Below are positions 1 through 12,255 of a DNA stretch of 64,000 nt, in pieces. A program made the translations under genes and the position numbers. The notes beneath the pieces were generated by a model. It was not told the DNA's origin, did not search any database, and saw only the letters and a program-made list of their open reading frames with translations. The DNA comes from Balanoglossus misakiensis. Taxonomy: Eukaryota; Hemichordata. Every line of letters begins with the position of its first letter. The stretch's first letter is position 1. The DNA lies in contig CM082576.2 of the NCBI GenBank assembly GCA_040954595.2, positions 17,236,001 through 17,300,000 of the forward strand, read 5' to 3'.

Positions 1-1100
1 GGGGGAAGACTGCGATGAAAGCAAATTTTATGAAGATGTACAAATTACCAGTCACAGTCACCGACTGTGTACCAGTATATACGGTGTTCGACGGGAAGGA
101 CTTTGTAGTAATCAACCGAGAAGAAAACTGCTCGGATTGGCAGCGATAATTGCTAGCGATTGCTCAGGTGCGGATATAGGCCTACAAATAGGCGGTCAGA
201 TCAGCGATGATTTACGCCAGCTAAAACACATAAATGTACTATAAAAGATTAATACATCGACAAAGAACTGAGCTAAGGTTTATACCAAGGTGTGCTTTCA
301 GTCCGTAGCGAGGTCGATTTTGTTGTGGGCCGTCTTTGGTGTCTGCCGTTTTCATTTATACGAGCTATTTTCTCTCGTATTACGTATATACTACACGGGC
401 ATATATCGATCATCATAAAATTTGCTGCAAAATAAAGGCGCACCGTCAGAAATACACGAAACTTTCCAGATGAACTGTTTAATAGTGGACGGTTTGTCAC
501 TAAAAGAAACATTTTGGTTCATGTTCAACTTCAGTGTGAAGCAAAAGGCTGATTGTGGAGACCAACCTCTGTGCATGGCAGGGCTGTGTGACGTACGGCT
601 GATACCTTCACCACAGCCGGCCCTGCTCACTCGAAATACCGGGCAAAGCTGGCGATTCCCGACCGATCTTTGGGCAGTCATTTCGACTAGAATTTCCGTC
701 TCTGAATCAAAACTCGTGGACCGATAACCGTTACCGAGCACACCTCGTCCATACGGGACGCCAAAACACCACAAAATGCCTCACAACTTGTAGAACGGCC
801 CCTTTTTAGACTTTATGCGAGAGAAATCGCGGCCATCTTTATCTAGCTCGCACACAGGTTCTGCAGTGCATTGTGGGTAAAAGTAATGTTTATCAACAAA
901 GGCTATTTCGGGACGATACCCACCTTTTAATCAACGATGTGTATTAGTTACACTGTACCTGATCAGGCGTGCGATGGAAATTTCCAGCGACTCATAAGTG
1001 TGCTTGGCATGCTGCCATGTCATGCATGTGGCTAGTTAAAAGTTTGTGAAACAGCGAAACATGGCGATACCATTATTAAAATAGGGGCCAGTCATCAAGA
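1..1100. other. Unannotated leading region
   Basis: No gene is supported here. The open frames (for example minus 391-774 and plus 422-727) overlap each other, have no recognisable domain and show no convincing splice context. I see no clear repeat structure either. Confidence 0.4.
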
Positions 1101-2900
1101 CGATTCCCGGCGTTGTGGTGGTCAAACGCCGCGAACACAACCACCTGTACGCAGTGCCAGGTTTTTGCCATGGACTACCTCCATAGTCTTGCCAATCGCC
1201 GTACTGTTGAGTCATTGAGCGAGTCTCAGCGATCAACCGATTTACAGGCTAGAGTTTGTTGGGGCGTCATGGAACAATAAAGTGTATGGATAATTTTGCA
1301 TAGGCCTAAACGAACACACAATAAATTATTTCGTTTTTTTTTATGTGAACGAGAACTACACTCACGAACGGCCTAGCTACAGCTGGACTTGCAAAATATG
1401 CGAGCGAACGCACTAGCGCCGCGGAACCAGAAGTGATGGCGCAATCTACAACCGCGCGCGCACGCGCCCGGCCCAGCGCGCGCGGCAGACGATCGTACGA
1501 CACCGTTGCTAGCCAGGACAGACGCGTTCGTATACAGTGTATGTTGGTCGGGGTAGGGATAGACTTGCTCCAGGTCCATGGGCGTCATTATCTCATAATA
1601 AATGCATTTCAGAAAATGTTGTTCCAAGTCTCTCTATTGTAACGTGTGTGGCGACGGTAACTGATACCAGAAGCCAAGCTTTCCGAATGCGAAACTCAGC
1701 TAAGTACCAGAAACTCGCTCAAAGCTAGGAAATACACGAAAGTATTGAGATAGAGATTAATATAAAGACAAAAAATCACCAAGCAACTAGTGGCAACAAC
1801 GAGGGTAGGGAGGCCCATGCCGTTTTGTGTGTTATCCTTCGGGGACATGGCGGTGGAGGCGGAGGAACGTAACCGCCGCGCCAAGTAAAGTCGACACTGC
1901 ACTACAGCCGACCGTTCACTAAAATGACGCAAATATGCAAAAGAAATGGGCAGAGAGGATTGCAATCGTATCACAGCATGGCAAAGTCATGATGCCCACC
2001 CACACCTTCAAATTCAATTTTAAGATAGCATTGTTGCGGAAGTCTAGTATTAACGCCTCCAAATCATTAAAATCCTTCAGCTACATACCGATACCACTAG
2101 TACTCAATTTGCCTATAAGTTAGCGATATAATAACGTTATTCTTATTACGATGCAAAAATATAGGCAGTGATCCGATCTTGACAATTATGTTTTGAATTA
2201 CTACTCGTAGTATTGTGCATATGGGGCATGAAGTTTTTTAATAGTGATGCGATGACGTTGTAACAAGATGATTTCAATAAATTGACGGAAGAAATTCTGA
2301 ATCGTTCAGACTTGTTTCAAATGACAGCAATTTGCTGGCGCAATCAAAATTCCTCGTTCTGCAACAGTGCTATGATAATTTGAAAAGTTTTGAGTAATAC
2401 ATACCGTCAAATCCTTCAGAACATCTCTTGTGGGACGCATCAAGTGTTGTGTGCAGGAACCGTGTGTGCCTGTGTTCTGCGATCACTTGCAATGAAATCT
2501 CTACAAACGAACACCACGCTCAGTGACCGTACAATTATTCTATAGGGAGGGCCGAGAGTGAGTTTGAAAAAGGAACAGCACGAAAGTGGGACGTGACAAG
2601 TGGGCAAAATTGACAAAATGCTCTGTCTGATTCGTAAAATTTTAGTTTTTTTGACTGAAGTTCTTTTTCATTTAAATATGTATTGTTTCCAGTGTACACA
2701 CTCAATCTATTGAGAGTACTGGAACAACAAGTACCCCCTGTTCTGAAGAAAAGAGATATGATCACCCAAACAACTCTTTCCAGGGCGTACCAAGTGACGT
2801 ACCTATGTTGCTGCTAAACATACGAATGATAAAACCATTGTACACTGACATTCAGTAATGCGTCACCAGATTATGGGTTTTTCACAATAGCATGCCGCGC
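1101..2900. repeat. Dispersed repeat R1, copy A
   Basis: Positions 1,101-1,262 and 1,543-2,900 match, with scattered substitutions and indels, the segment at 20,781-22,230; the middle part also matches 16,176-16,680. About 280 bp (1,263-1,542), including a CpG-rich stretch near 1,450-1,490, is absent from the other copies and looks like an insertion. No long open frame is conserved between copies, so this is either non-coding or a decayed or non-autonomous transposable element. I do not recognise the family. Confidence 0.75.
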
Positions 2901-4287
2901 ATTTTGAGAGGAGGTAAGCAGCTCCCTTGGGGGGGGGCGGCAAGTTTGTGTCATCGGTTTTCAAAATCAGGCCGACCCCCCCCCCCTTCACCCAGGACCA
3001 AAAAATGGTGACCCCCTTTGACATACCCAAAAATATGATGACCCACCCCACCCCCCCCCCCCCACGCCGAAAACATTCGCCGTCATGATCCTATGCACAC
3101 TGTATGCAATAAAGGGAATGAGGCTCCTCACACCTCAATTATACATTTCTTAAAGTATTATTGAAGTATATAATAGTATATCGTTGCAATAAAGAAAATC
3201 CGGGTGCGGGATTAGTTTACAACCCACCCGGTCCAACGGTTGTGATTCGCTGAGGGCCACGCCAAGTTGGTATACTCAGTGCTTGCTTATGACTTTCCTC
3301 AAACATTACGAGTAATTTATGAGATGGCCCCCTCTTGACATGGATATTGTCATGAAATACCTGACATTACATGCGCGCTTGGTTGCCCAATGGTGTGGAG
3401 GGGCTCATGCTATGGGTTTACAGGTGATTGAGAAAAATAGGCAATATCCCTGATTTTCAGGTACAGGTCACCTGTCATAGTACATGTATGTCACTCACCC
3501 ATTGAGGGGCGGGGACTAGGTCACATGTCATGTGCACATATAGGCAACTCTTCCCACCTTCTGAGTCCCTTTTGAGGTAGTCGTCTTGCAGCTAACAGTG
3601 CACTTCGTGTGCTCCTGATCCAATCTCTTGGCTACCGCTATTTTGCGTTTACTTACGTTCAACTCCATTTCTATGCATCACTAGTACGTCTCTGTGAGAC
3701 TCGATTGCTAGATCGGTGGGTTTACATAGCTATTTTTCCGGTGCTATTGCTTATTCGGTCCGTCTGAGTCGGAACGGGTGTTCTGTCGCCCACGCCCAGC
3801 TTTACAAGTGCGATGACTAATTTTAATATTTTGCCACTACACTCAAAGTTAGAAGATTTGGCGTCATCTTCGTCATGACATCATTTATAAAACTTCTAGT
3901 ATATAGAAGATGCAGCGCGAAACTATCAGTTATGCGAAATGGTTTAAACGATTATTCTCCTTTATGTATTTACTTTGTTAAATATTATCATCGGTGGGGT
4001 TGGGGTGACAAGCACTCTGCCCTGGTACACTAGACAAACCAGCAAAAAATGAAATGTGGCGGAGAATGATGGGGGTGGGTGTGGTGTTGGAGGGGGTGTC
4101 CCCCTCCGACATTAGAAAATTTTGTAAAATAAAGGGCGCGAAACTGCAATTTTGTGGACTCAAAAGCAAAAGTTCGGTGGCAAAAGTATGTGACCCCCCC
4201 TAAACGTTTAAAAAAAACAGATGACCCCCCTTTTGGACTTCAAAATTTAAGTGACCCCCCCTGGATTTTGCCGCGCCCGGCCGTAAA
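2901..4287. other. Gene-free stretch with poly-C/poly-G runs
   Basis: No gene is visible. The left end (2,929-3,063) holds several G or C homopolymers, including C runs at 2,976-2,986 and 3,051-3,063. A second cluster of six- to seven-base C runs lies at 4,190-4,265. The rest is anonymous AT-rich sequence. Confidence 0.5.
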
Positions 4288-5640
4288 AACTGAACGGTCT
4301 CTAAATACGCACACATTTGACTTCGAAGGAAAACGACCAGCGTCCTTTAGTTGTGGCACGACAGCAGATAAGTGTTCTGTGAGATGTACTGGGCTTTAGT
4401 CATGGGATCCGCTATCCGTTGAACGTTTTCCTGTACGGGAGATGCTCGAAACAGAGGTTGCGATGAATGAGCTCGACAGACATTTCCCCCATTGAAACAC
4501 CATTTATTCATCATCTTTAACAAAATAAAACGGTTTGTTGGGGGAAAACAAAACACGTGTGTTGAACACTTGTTATATATAGAGCGCTACGATACAATGC
4601 TCGAGCGATGTTTGCCCGTCATTCTGCAGGGCGGCTGATGTTGATGCGAAAATAAGAATGGCTGCAATTACCAGCCTGAAGAAAGTTTCGACTTTCTGGA
4701 CTCAACGGCGAAGGAGTGATGGTTGCCATGAATTTTCTTCGTAAGTCTAGTCAAAGCTCCTCGACTCCCACTCGCCGGAGACGCAATGAGGATGGTGTCT
4801 GATTCTACTGTGATGGCACGCATGCGATCACATGTACAGTGTATCGGCTAATGCCAGTGACTGTGTTGTGAAAGACTGGATAGTGTTTTGAATGCGGTAG
4901 GCACTATATGCTACGACGTCTGTTTGAGAATTTCCCGCGGGTTGTGCTCGTAGCGGTCCAGGGCACTCATTCAACAGGTGGCCGTTAAATAGCCGAGCGA
5001 TTCAGATTGTGAAAGAAACCAAGCTGGTATAAACACGCGTATACTTGGCTCGTGTATTCTGCGCAGATTAATGATAGCTCCCAAAGGCCTGTAACTGTTA
5101 TGTTGGCAGCTATGCCGATAGAAGAATAGTAAACTATGGCACCTGCAAAATATGCCATTCATTCCAAATACCCCAGAATTGTTATCGTGTACACAGGCTA
5201 TTTCACAGCCAAAATTAGTAAAAACCATTTAACGTACATATCGATACCACTAGTATTCAATTAACCTATTAGTTAGCGACATCATAAAACGTTATTCTTA
5301 TTGTGATACAAAAAACATAGGCGGTGATCGATCGGATCTTTATAACAATTATCTCCAATCACTACTCGTGGCATTGTGCAAATGGGGCATGAAGTTTTTG
5401 AGTGATGCGATGACGTTGTAACAAGAGTACGTGTGTATACTTCAAAAATTGACGGAAGAAATTATGAATCGTTCAGACTTGGTTTAAAATAACAGCAATT
5501 TGCTGGCGCAATCAAAATTCCTCGATTAGCTATGATAATTCGAAGAAGTTTTGAGTAATTAATATTTTTTCAATACATACCGCCAAATCCTTAGAATATC
5601 CCTTGTCGCACTCGAGCAGAATGTGTTCCCATCGGCAGAA
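4288..5640. repeat. Dispersed repeat R1, copy D (rearranged)
   Basis: Positions 4,300-4,760 match 22,276-22,740 of copy C nearly base for base, apart from small indels. Positions 4,766-5,005 match 24,158-24,375. Positions 5,229-5,600 match 2,080-2,420 of copy A, a part that lies upstream in copy C. The order is therefore permuted, as expected from nested insertion or head-to-tail copies. No coding capacity is seen. Confidence 0.7.
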
Positions 5641-8129
5641 TTCCGGCTACTGCTGATTACTGTACAGTGGTAACGCAAACGCGAAAATTCCCCCAAACCA
5701 CAACTAAGTATGCCAAGTGCTCAACTCAATTTGCCTAATTTATTCAATAAAGTTAATATTTTCCCAAGTGGCATGCGAGAGGTCACTGCACTGCAGGTCA
5801 GCGTGGTGTGGTATTACAAAGGTCACAGGTTGGGCCTACATGAGTTACCATGGCATGGCCCTGGACACTGTGTTATTTCCCAGCCATAGATTTGTTTCTT
5901 TTTGTTATGTAAATGACTTTTGGTTTTGTTTTGTCTATTTCTATGGCAAATAAAGATTTATTTATTATTTATTTTATTTATTTTCACTTTCTGGTCACGC
6001 GACAATTTCCATGATTTATGGAAAGAATTAAGATTTTATCTCCTCTAATTCTCAACAAAACAAAACGTAGAGGAGTCTCCATTCTTTTTTTAAATACGAA
6101 ATTGGGTAGTTTAGTCTCATGCCACACGTCATTGGGATGATATGATAATGATAAACGATGGCAGAAAGTTGTATGAAATTGCCATTGGGCCTAAGTACAT
6201 TTGATCTTTTTGATGCTTGGCGCGTCCTTAATCCGGCTACTACACATTTTACCTGGCACCAAATTTCTTCGCCAATGTTCTGTCGCCTTGACTTTATTTT
6301 TTTTTTTTTTGCTGTCAAAACGGTTCTGCTTCATAAAACTTTCAAGGCCGATATTAGACCCTGTTCCCTCTTTGATCACCAAGCAGCGTTGATCAAAATG
6401 CGTGTCGTTCTTTGTAAAAGAGGACCAGGCATCTTCCTCCTAAATGTTTCAGTGTTGAATGCATGATGAAAATTTTATCGATTGGTTGAAAAGAATAGTT
6501 GCTTCTTCTATAATAGCATGACTATGCGTATACGAAAATTTCTAAAATTGTATTATGGGATCGTATTAAAATATGTATTAGAGAATCAATTTGCTTCTGC
6601 CGAGACCTTGCTAAGGAGAGACGTGAAAACGATATAGATTGATCTGGAACAGTGTCTTCTGCAACTTGAAAACGTTACTGACGATTCTCTGAATCCAGCT
6701 ATTATTTCCCATGTATAACAGCATGCGCAGATCTACAAGTTGCATGAAGATCACATGGAAGGCCCTGCAGTAGAGTAAGAGCCAAAACCAATTGGTCTAC
6801 TAACAAACAGGGTATAAAACTTACTAAGTTCTTTCTCAATCTTGAAAGAAAACATTGGCAAAATAACAAATTAGACGAATTGTGGAGAATTGTACCTTTA
6901 CTTTGACACTTAATATTCTCAACCACTGGTCTGTTACTGAGTAACATATATTTTGGTGATCTGTAGGCCTATGCTTCAAGCAATCTTTACGACCATGATA
7001 TTGCTGGCTATTATCAAATCGATTCACCCCGAAAAAAAGTCCTTAATACAAACGAAAAACTCAGAATGGATATGGACTAAACTTTTACCGAGTGCACCCC
7101 CGGTCCTGATGGTCCCCTCCCCCGTCGAATTTTACAAAAAAAAATGACGGAACTTCATTGGCCCTCTTGAATTGTTAATGATTCAAAGAAGGTTTAGAGA
7201 ATGGCATCCTTTCTCGACGAGACTGCAGTCTGACTAATTTTACCAAAGGGACGATCGCAACGATCTTTTCAATTTAGATATTAAATGTATTTTTAAAGAT
7301 ATTTGACACTTTGGTGTATAGGCCTGTACAAATTATGGCTTATGGATCGTGCTGGTTTGAAAGATAATTATGAAAATATGGAACGAGTGCAATTGTTTGC
7401 TTGTCGACAGCGCTTTTTAGGGGTATTTAGCAAGCCCCCAATATTGCTGTGTTATGAAAGTGTGGGATACTCGGCCTAAGTCCAGATTCCTTTTTGTGTC
7501 TTCATCAAAATTGTCCTATTCTCAGCTTAGGCGAAGAACAATAGTGTCAGTTTGTATACATATACCCCACGCGGGCCGTTCGATATGCTTTAAAAGTGAT
7601 TCTGTATTTTGTGGGTAGAGCTCAAATTTCGTCCAGCCTGTACTACAGGTCTCGTCTTGTACGTCCATATGGTCGGTCCTTTTTGAAATAAAGTCATCGG
7701 CGTTAAAATCTACTCTACACTCGTTCTGTCTCCTTACAACATGTCAACTTACCGACATCCCGACTGGACGCACGAATGTCGGCCTCGCTTTAGGTCGGCC
7801 CTGAACCCCCTTCCCACCGGGACCAAACGGAGCAATGGGGAAAATCAATAGAAAGCATTCCTTGTTTGCGGAGGTATAGTTAAATCAGGTTATGAATCAA
7901 ACAAATTTGCACTTTTCAAGCGCTTTAGAAAAATGTAGGCCTCAGTTTTGAGAGTTGCAAAAAGAGATTATTTTCCCTCACTCTTCTGGGAAAATCATAA
8001 CATAAAACCAACCTGGAACATCATTAATAATGATATACTTAGTTTTTAATACAATTTTTACAAGTTTCGGTCCAAGTTTAGCAATTCAACATTCAAACTT
8101 CTCATTCATCGTATTCAGATTTTCTGCCA
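5641..8129. other. Gene-free stretch
   Basis: No gene can be supported. The stretch contains AT-rich low-complexity sequence (5,940-5,990), a T run near 6,297-6,310 and many short overlapping open frames without recognisable domains. Confidence 0.4.
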
Positions 8130-8480
8130 TTGCTCTCAAACTCCTCCGTTTTTGTTCCCGACAACAGATATTGAAGTTCTGAATCTTACGAAAGGACCTG
8201 ACACAAAAAAGGCGTCTGGTTTAATATATGACAACATTTCTTCTAAACATTGAATTAATGGGGGTTATACCATGCAAATCTCCTCTGTTACCGTCATTTA
8301 GAAACTCCCAAATTCCGGACGCTCTCAAAACAGCTCGAGTAGTGCCGATTTTAAGAAGGCTGCAAGAGAGACGCGCCCGCGGGAATTATCGTGACGTCCC
8401 ATTTCTTATAAGCAACATTTTAGAGAAGACTTTACACAGTCGGATGATGAAATATCTGAATAAGCAAACCCTTTTTGAAA
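8130..8480 (+). pseudogene. Decayed LINE reverse-transcriptase N-terminal fragment
   Basis: The open frame in this stretch encodes a segment like the start of a non-LTR reverse transcriptase. It has a 'PDALKTARVVPI' block, then a degraded 'GNYRDVPFLISNILEKTLHSRM' region equivalent to the usual 'NYRPISLL...LEKIVHSR', and 'YLNKQTLFEN'. Upstream codons (about 8,160-8,225) resemble the 'K.SSG.DGI' block. The conserved core is interrupted and the rest of the RT is absent, so this is a dead fragment. The clade cannot be assigned. Confidence 0.6.
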
Positions 8481-8885
8481 ATTTGGCCTAAGCATCAGTT
8501 TAGTTTTCGAGAGAAATAGTTCTAAGTGGCTTGACAAGGAAAATAGTACACTTAGAATGTTCATAGATTTGCTAAGTCACATGAGACACAGTCTGTCTAT
8601 CTTGCTCAATTGAAGAAAAAGATTGAAAGGCTTTAAGCCGAGAATGCTTCAGTCCTGATGAAACTGACAGCAGATGTTGCCCGGAAATGCTAGGATAAAA
8701 CATAGGGGGTCAAACATTAAATGGGGCTAGCATGGGTTTCAGTCCTGCCGGGTAGGGTCAGCCGCTACAACGATTGCAGTTGGACCCCGCCGGAAAAATA
8801 CATGAGGTATAGGGCAAATTAGTCTAGCATCTAGCCGTGTTTTGTCCGCATTGCTTCCAAAGCGGGCAAAATACGGCTTGATACC

Positions 8886-8981
8886 AATCTGATTAAAATC
8901 AGATGTAGGGAACGGCGACGTGTTTTTTATGAATAAAAAACCACGTCGCCGTTCCCTACATCTGATTTTAATCAGATTGGG
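8886..8981. repeat. Near-perfect 96-bp hairpin
   Basis: Two arms of about 45 bp are almost exact reverse complements around a loop of a few bases (8,932-8,934). The arm contains an internal palindrome, CTGATTAAAATCAG. One arm's outer 30 bp recurs alone at 23,652-23,680, so this is a mobile hairpin element rather than a chance palindrome. It lies directly against a truncated copy of the 0.5-kb TTAA-flanked MITE. Confidence 0.85.
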
Positions 8982-8982
8982 T

Positions 8983-9126
8983 TAAAACTTGCATATACAC
9001 TCATATTTAGGGTTCATAATGCTTGTGTATAAGTTCACTGCCTTCATCTGCATGGACTAATGGTAGTACAGTTTGAAACAAAAATTATGATAATTATCCC
9101 AAAATTTGCAGCTTATGTGCCTTTAA
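8983..9126. mobile_element. TTAA MITE family A, truncated copy
   Basis: This stretch matches the right part of the full copy at 44,779-45,290 and, inverted, the left part of the copy at 17,789-18,291. It ends with the family's terminal inverted repeat running into TTAA at 9,123-9,126. The other end is missing where the adjacent hairpin begins. Confidence 0.8.
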
Positions 9127-9276
9127 AGTAGTCTCCCCTAATCCCACCCTCCCTCCCACCCTCCCTCCCTCCCTCCCCGGCCCTCTCTCCTACACCGTCT
9201 CATGCACGCTCTCTCTCTCTCTCTATCTCTTACTGATGATTTGAACATAAACGCTCTCTCCCTCTCCTCTCTTTAA
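9127..9276. repeat. CT-rich simple sequence
   Basis: CCCTCCCT and CTCTCT runs lie at 9,140-9,180 and 9,208-9,275, a polypyrimidine tract on the plus strand. It lies just downstream of the TRAF-like gene, which is transcribed from the other strand. Confidence 0.7.
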
Positions 9277-12255
9277 CTAAAACATTCCCTCTAACTCGCG
9301 CATATCCACAAGAGCCCTGATGAACACCACACCCCTTTCATATATTTTTCTCTGTTGATATCGAAGACATCGTAGAGGTTGGCAAAGAGAGGCGACCCGA
9401 ACGGCACATTCATGTCGTCAACAGGTTCGGAGAAAGCAGCCGAGGACAGGTGGTCGCCTGGGCGAATGATGTCATCGATGTGGTGATCCATTCCACTCTG
9501 GTCCCATAAGGTCAATCTGACCTATAGCGGAGTAAGAAAAAATGAAAACAATGTAAATCTTACTGTACATTAGAACTTTTCTACTTCGTTTGATTGCAAG
9601 TTCGATACAGAAAACGTTTAGAAAGACGTGCGTTTGTGTATACATGGCATGGCCATTCTGTGTGATTAATTTTTACATAATTATACTTCTTTTATTCGTG
9701 CATATAGCTACCCCATTCATTTTCTTGTTTTGCATTATTTATCATTATTATAATCTTGAGAATAATGCAAATTCTCTTTTTTGATTAACATTTTGATACA
9801 TACGATCTAGTTTTGTTTCATTTAATTACAGTATATTGTTTTCTTCACAAAATCTTGCTTTGGACTTTTGAAAAGCCCCAACTCACATTGCGACGAAATG
9901 GCCATTGTTGTAAGGGGTCGCACTCCCCTTTCATGACGACGAGGAAAAGTGACAGATGACTTCCGTCTCCGATATCGTAGCCGTTCAAGTGGAGCTTCAG
10001 ACAAAGTTTAGGGCCGTGTCTGCCTGCGTAGAATGGTGGCGAATACAACACCTCTTCCCCGCCGCTGATGGCGTGCATACGTCTCAGGTCGAATTTGTCG
10101 ATGCGCCACAAGAAGGTACCGTTGTAAGTCGTCTCTTCGACGTCCCGTAGTCTTCGGTCCAGGCCCTACATACGTCTGTGCTGGTCTTTCACCATGCGCA
10201 GCAACGCCGTTTTCTGTTCTTCAAATGTCGCCGCCTTCCGATCGAATGTTTCCCGAAGCTCGTTCGTCTCTCGAGACAGCTCTTCGAAGTTTTCTTGCAG
10301 CTCATTCACCTGTCGTTTCGCTTTCTCCGCCGCGTTCCTCGATTCGTTCCGTTCTGCCTCGAGGTCGTGAATCTTCGCTTTCAATTCGCGCAGCATGATG
10401 TCACTGACGGCGCTCTGGTTGGCGACCTCGTCCAGTTTTCTCTTGAACGAGGCGGCGCCCGACGCATCGACCTTCAGCTTGCTTTCGACTTCCCCGACCC
10501 TGGCGTCTGGATCTGCCAATTTCCTAACCAGTGCCTCCCCTTCCAGCTCCGGCAGAACTGCTGGATTCGCCTTCACCAATTTATTCAACACATCGCCAAT
10601 CTCGCCTATGATTTTCTTTTCTTCCGCAGCAATCTCGTGTTGCACCTGTGTCGTTTCAAATAAGTAAGGGACTGCTCAATTTTATTCGGCCTGGGGGCGG
10701 TGGATTCTATTTTGTGGATATCAAAAAGTGACTGACCCCCCCCCCCCTTGAACATGGACAAGTGAGTGACCACCCCCCCCCCCCATCACCCGATTCATCC
10801 AAAACAAGGTGCCCTCCCCATGAATCCACCGCCCCAGGTCGAAGAAACTGACCCGTCCCTTTAGATTTAAAGCTTCATCAGCATCAGTTTTTGTGGCCGC
10901 AGCTTGATATTTACACATGCGCAGTGCATATATGTCACAGTCAACGAAGCGAACGTGGTTGGCAAGAGAAGAGGCGTATGAATGAAAGTAAATCAAACAA
11001 AATGCAACAACTGCAGTGATATATGTCTACCCCGCCCCTCTCTCTCCGCGAAACATTTTATTTCAACAGTTTTATTTAGTGACCCTTCCTTTGTATGGTT
11101 GATAAAGAGTTTCTATAGTATTACCTTGATCGACTGTTTGGCTTCTTGGTGGAGGAGGCGAACATTTTCGTGTAAAACACAAATGTGGAGCTGAAATGAC
11201 AAAAAAAAAAAAACCGTCTGTCATTTTCTCCGGTGCCTTGCTCGCAGCCTAGAGAATTGGGGTGCGATCATTAGTACCGTTTTGGCTCAGAAAAATTTCT
11301 CTTACATTTTGATTTGACCATTAAAAAGAGTGAGGCCGATATAGACGCAGATTTCTATTTTAGACGGACCGATCCTAACTAATTTTCCCGTGCTACAAGT
11401 ATATGGCTGAATTTCTAGAATGCGCCTCGACAATCAAAGTCTCTTAAACATTTTCTCATATTTTACCCAGACAACTTTAGATAATTTCCTCTTAAAATTG
11501 GGACTAAACTTAATTAACTGTGCAAACTTTATTTGGAAAGATGGAGCAAAATTGCTTGTATTTTGACATTGAAAATGAACGCACATCTGTGTGTAGGCCT
11601 AAATCGTAGACAACATTAAGCATGATCATTCATATTTCTTCTTTGATGGTGCTTACCTCGAGTTCTCTTTTCGACATCTGCACTTTGCACCGTTCGCATT
11701 TTTTCACAGCCTCCATGCAATCGCTCTCCAGATGTTCCACCAAATCACATCGCCTGATCTCCTCGTCACATCCCGACTTAAAGCACGTGATTACATCCCT
11801 TCCCACGTCATCATCGGTGGACGAGGCCTAGCGAGGACGCATCGCGAAGAAGAAACAAAAATCATTCAACAACGTACGATGTGACCTGAACAGTCCGGTC
11901 AATATGCAGTCTGACCTCAAACAACAGAAATGCTTTCAGTGGTTTTGAGCTCGTATACCATTGCCTAACAACTCGTTAAAAGTATGAATATCTAAGCATA
12001 TGAAATTACTTTTTTCGCATTCAACGCGAAGAATAGGGTTATCGTCAACGCAATAAAGAGCTTTTACATTCCTACAGTGCTGACGCTGGCTGCAAATTTC
12101 TGCGTATATAGCACAGCCATGAGTGGAAATGGGAAAGGAAGACGGTGTACTTCAAAAAATGTCACCTGGTCGGAGCCGTCTGCTTCAGTTGGTTTATCGT
12201 CATGATTCTGAACGCCAGATCCACACCTCAATGGGCAGCTCAGTTCGCCGTTGAC
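9277..12255 (-). pseudogene. TRAF-like gene with MATH domain; in-frame stop and apparent frameshift
   Basis: TRAF proteins are cytoplasmic adaptors linking TNF/IL-1/Toll-type receptors to kinases and ubiquitin ligases. Four minus-strand exons join in phase 0: 12,166-12,255; 11,657-11,827; 9,887-10,645; and 9,521 downward. The first two carry Cys/His-rich TRAF-type zinc-finger sequence ('GCDEEI...CDLVEHLESDC'). The third has a long coiled coil, then the start of a MATH domain ('NGTFLWRIDKFDLRR', 'HLSLFLVVMKGE', 'WPF'). The fourth finishes MATH ('TLWDQSG', 'DDMNVPFGSPLF'). A TAG at 10,166-10,168 interrupts the third exon between coiled coil and MATH although the frame continues correctly on both sides. 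Near 9,328-9,336 the frame leaves the expected C-terminus; a one- or two-base indel would give a TRAF-like 'VVFIRALVDM' ending that stops at 9,277. As read, the frame stops at 9,291. No RING exon was found upstream. Alternatives are sequence errors or a segregating null allele. Confidence 0.75.

Noticed and set aside
10178-10663. 161-codon plus-strand frame opposite the TRAF-like coiled coil
   Set aside because: It is the antisense shadow of a GC-rich coiled-coil exon that has good splice sites and a recognised domain on the minus strand.
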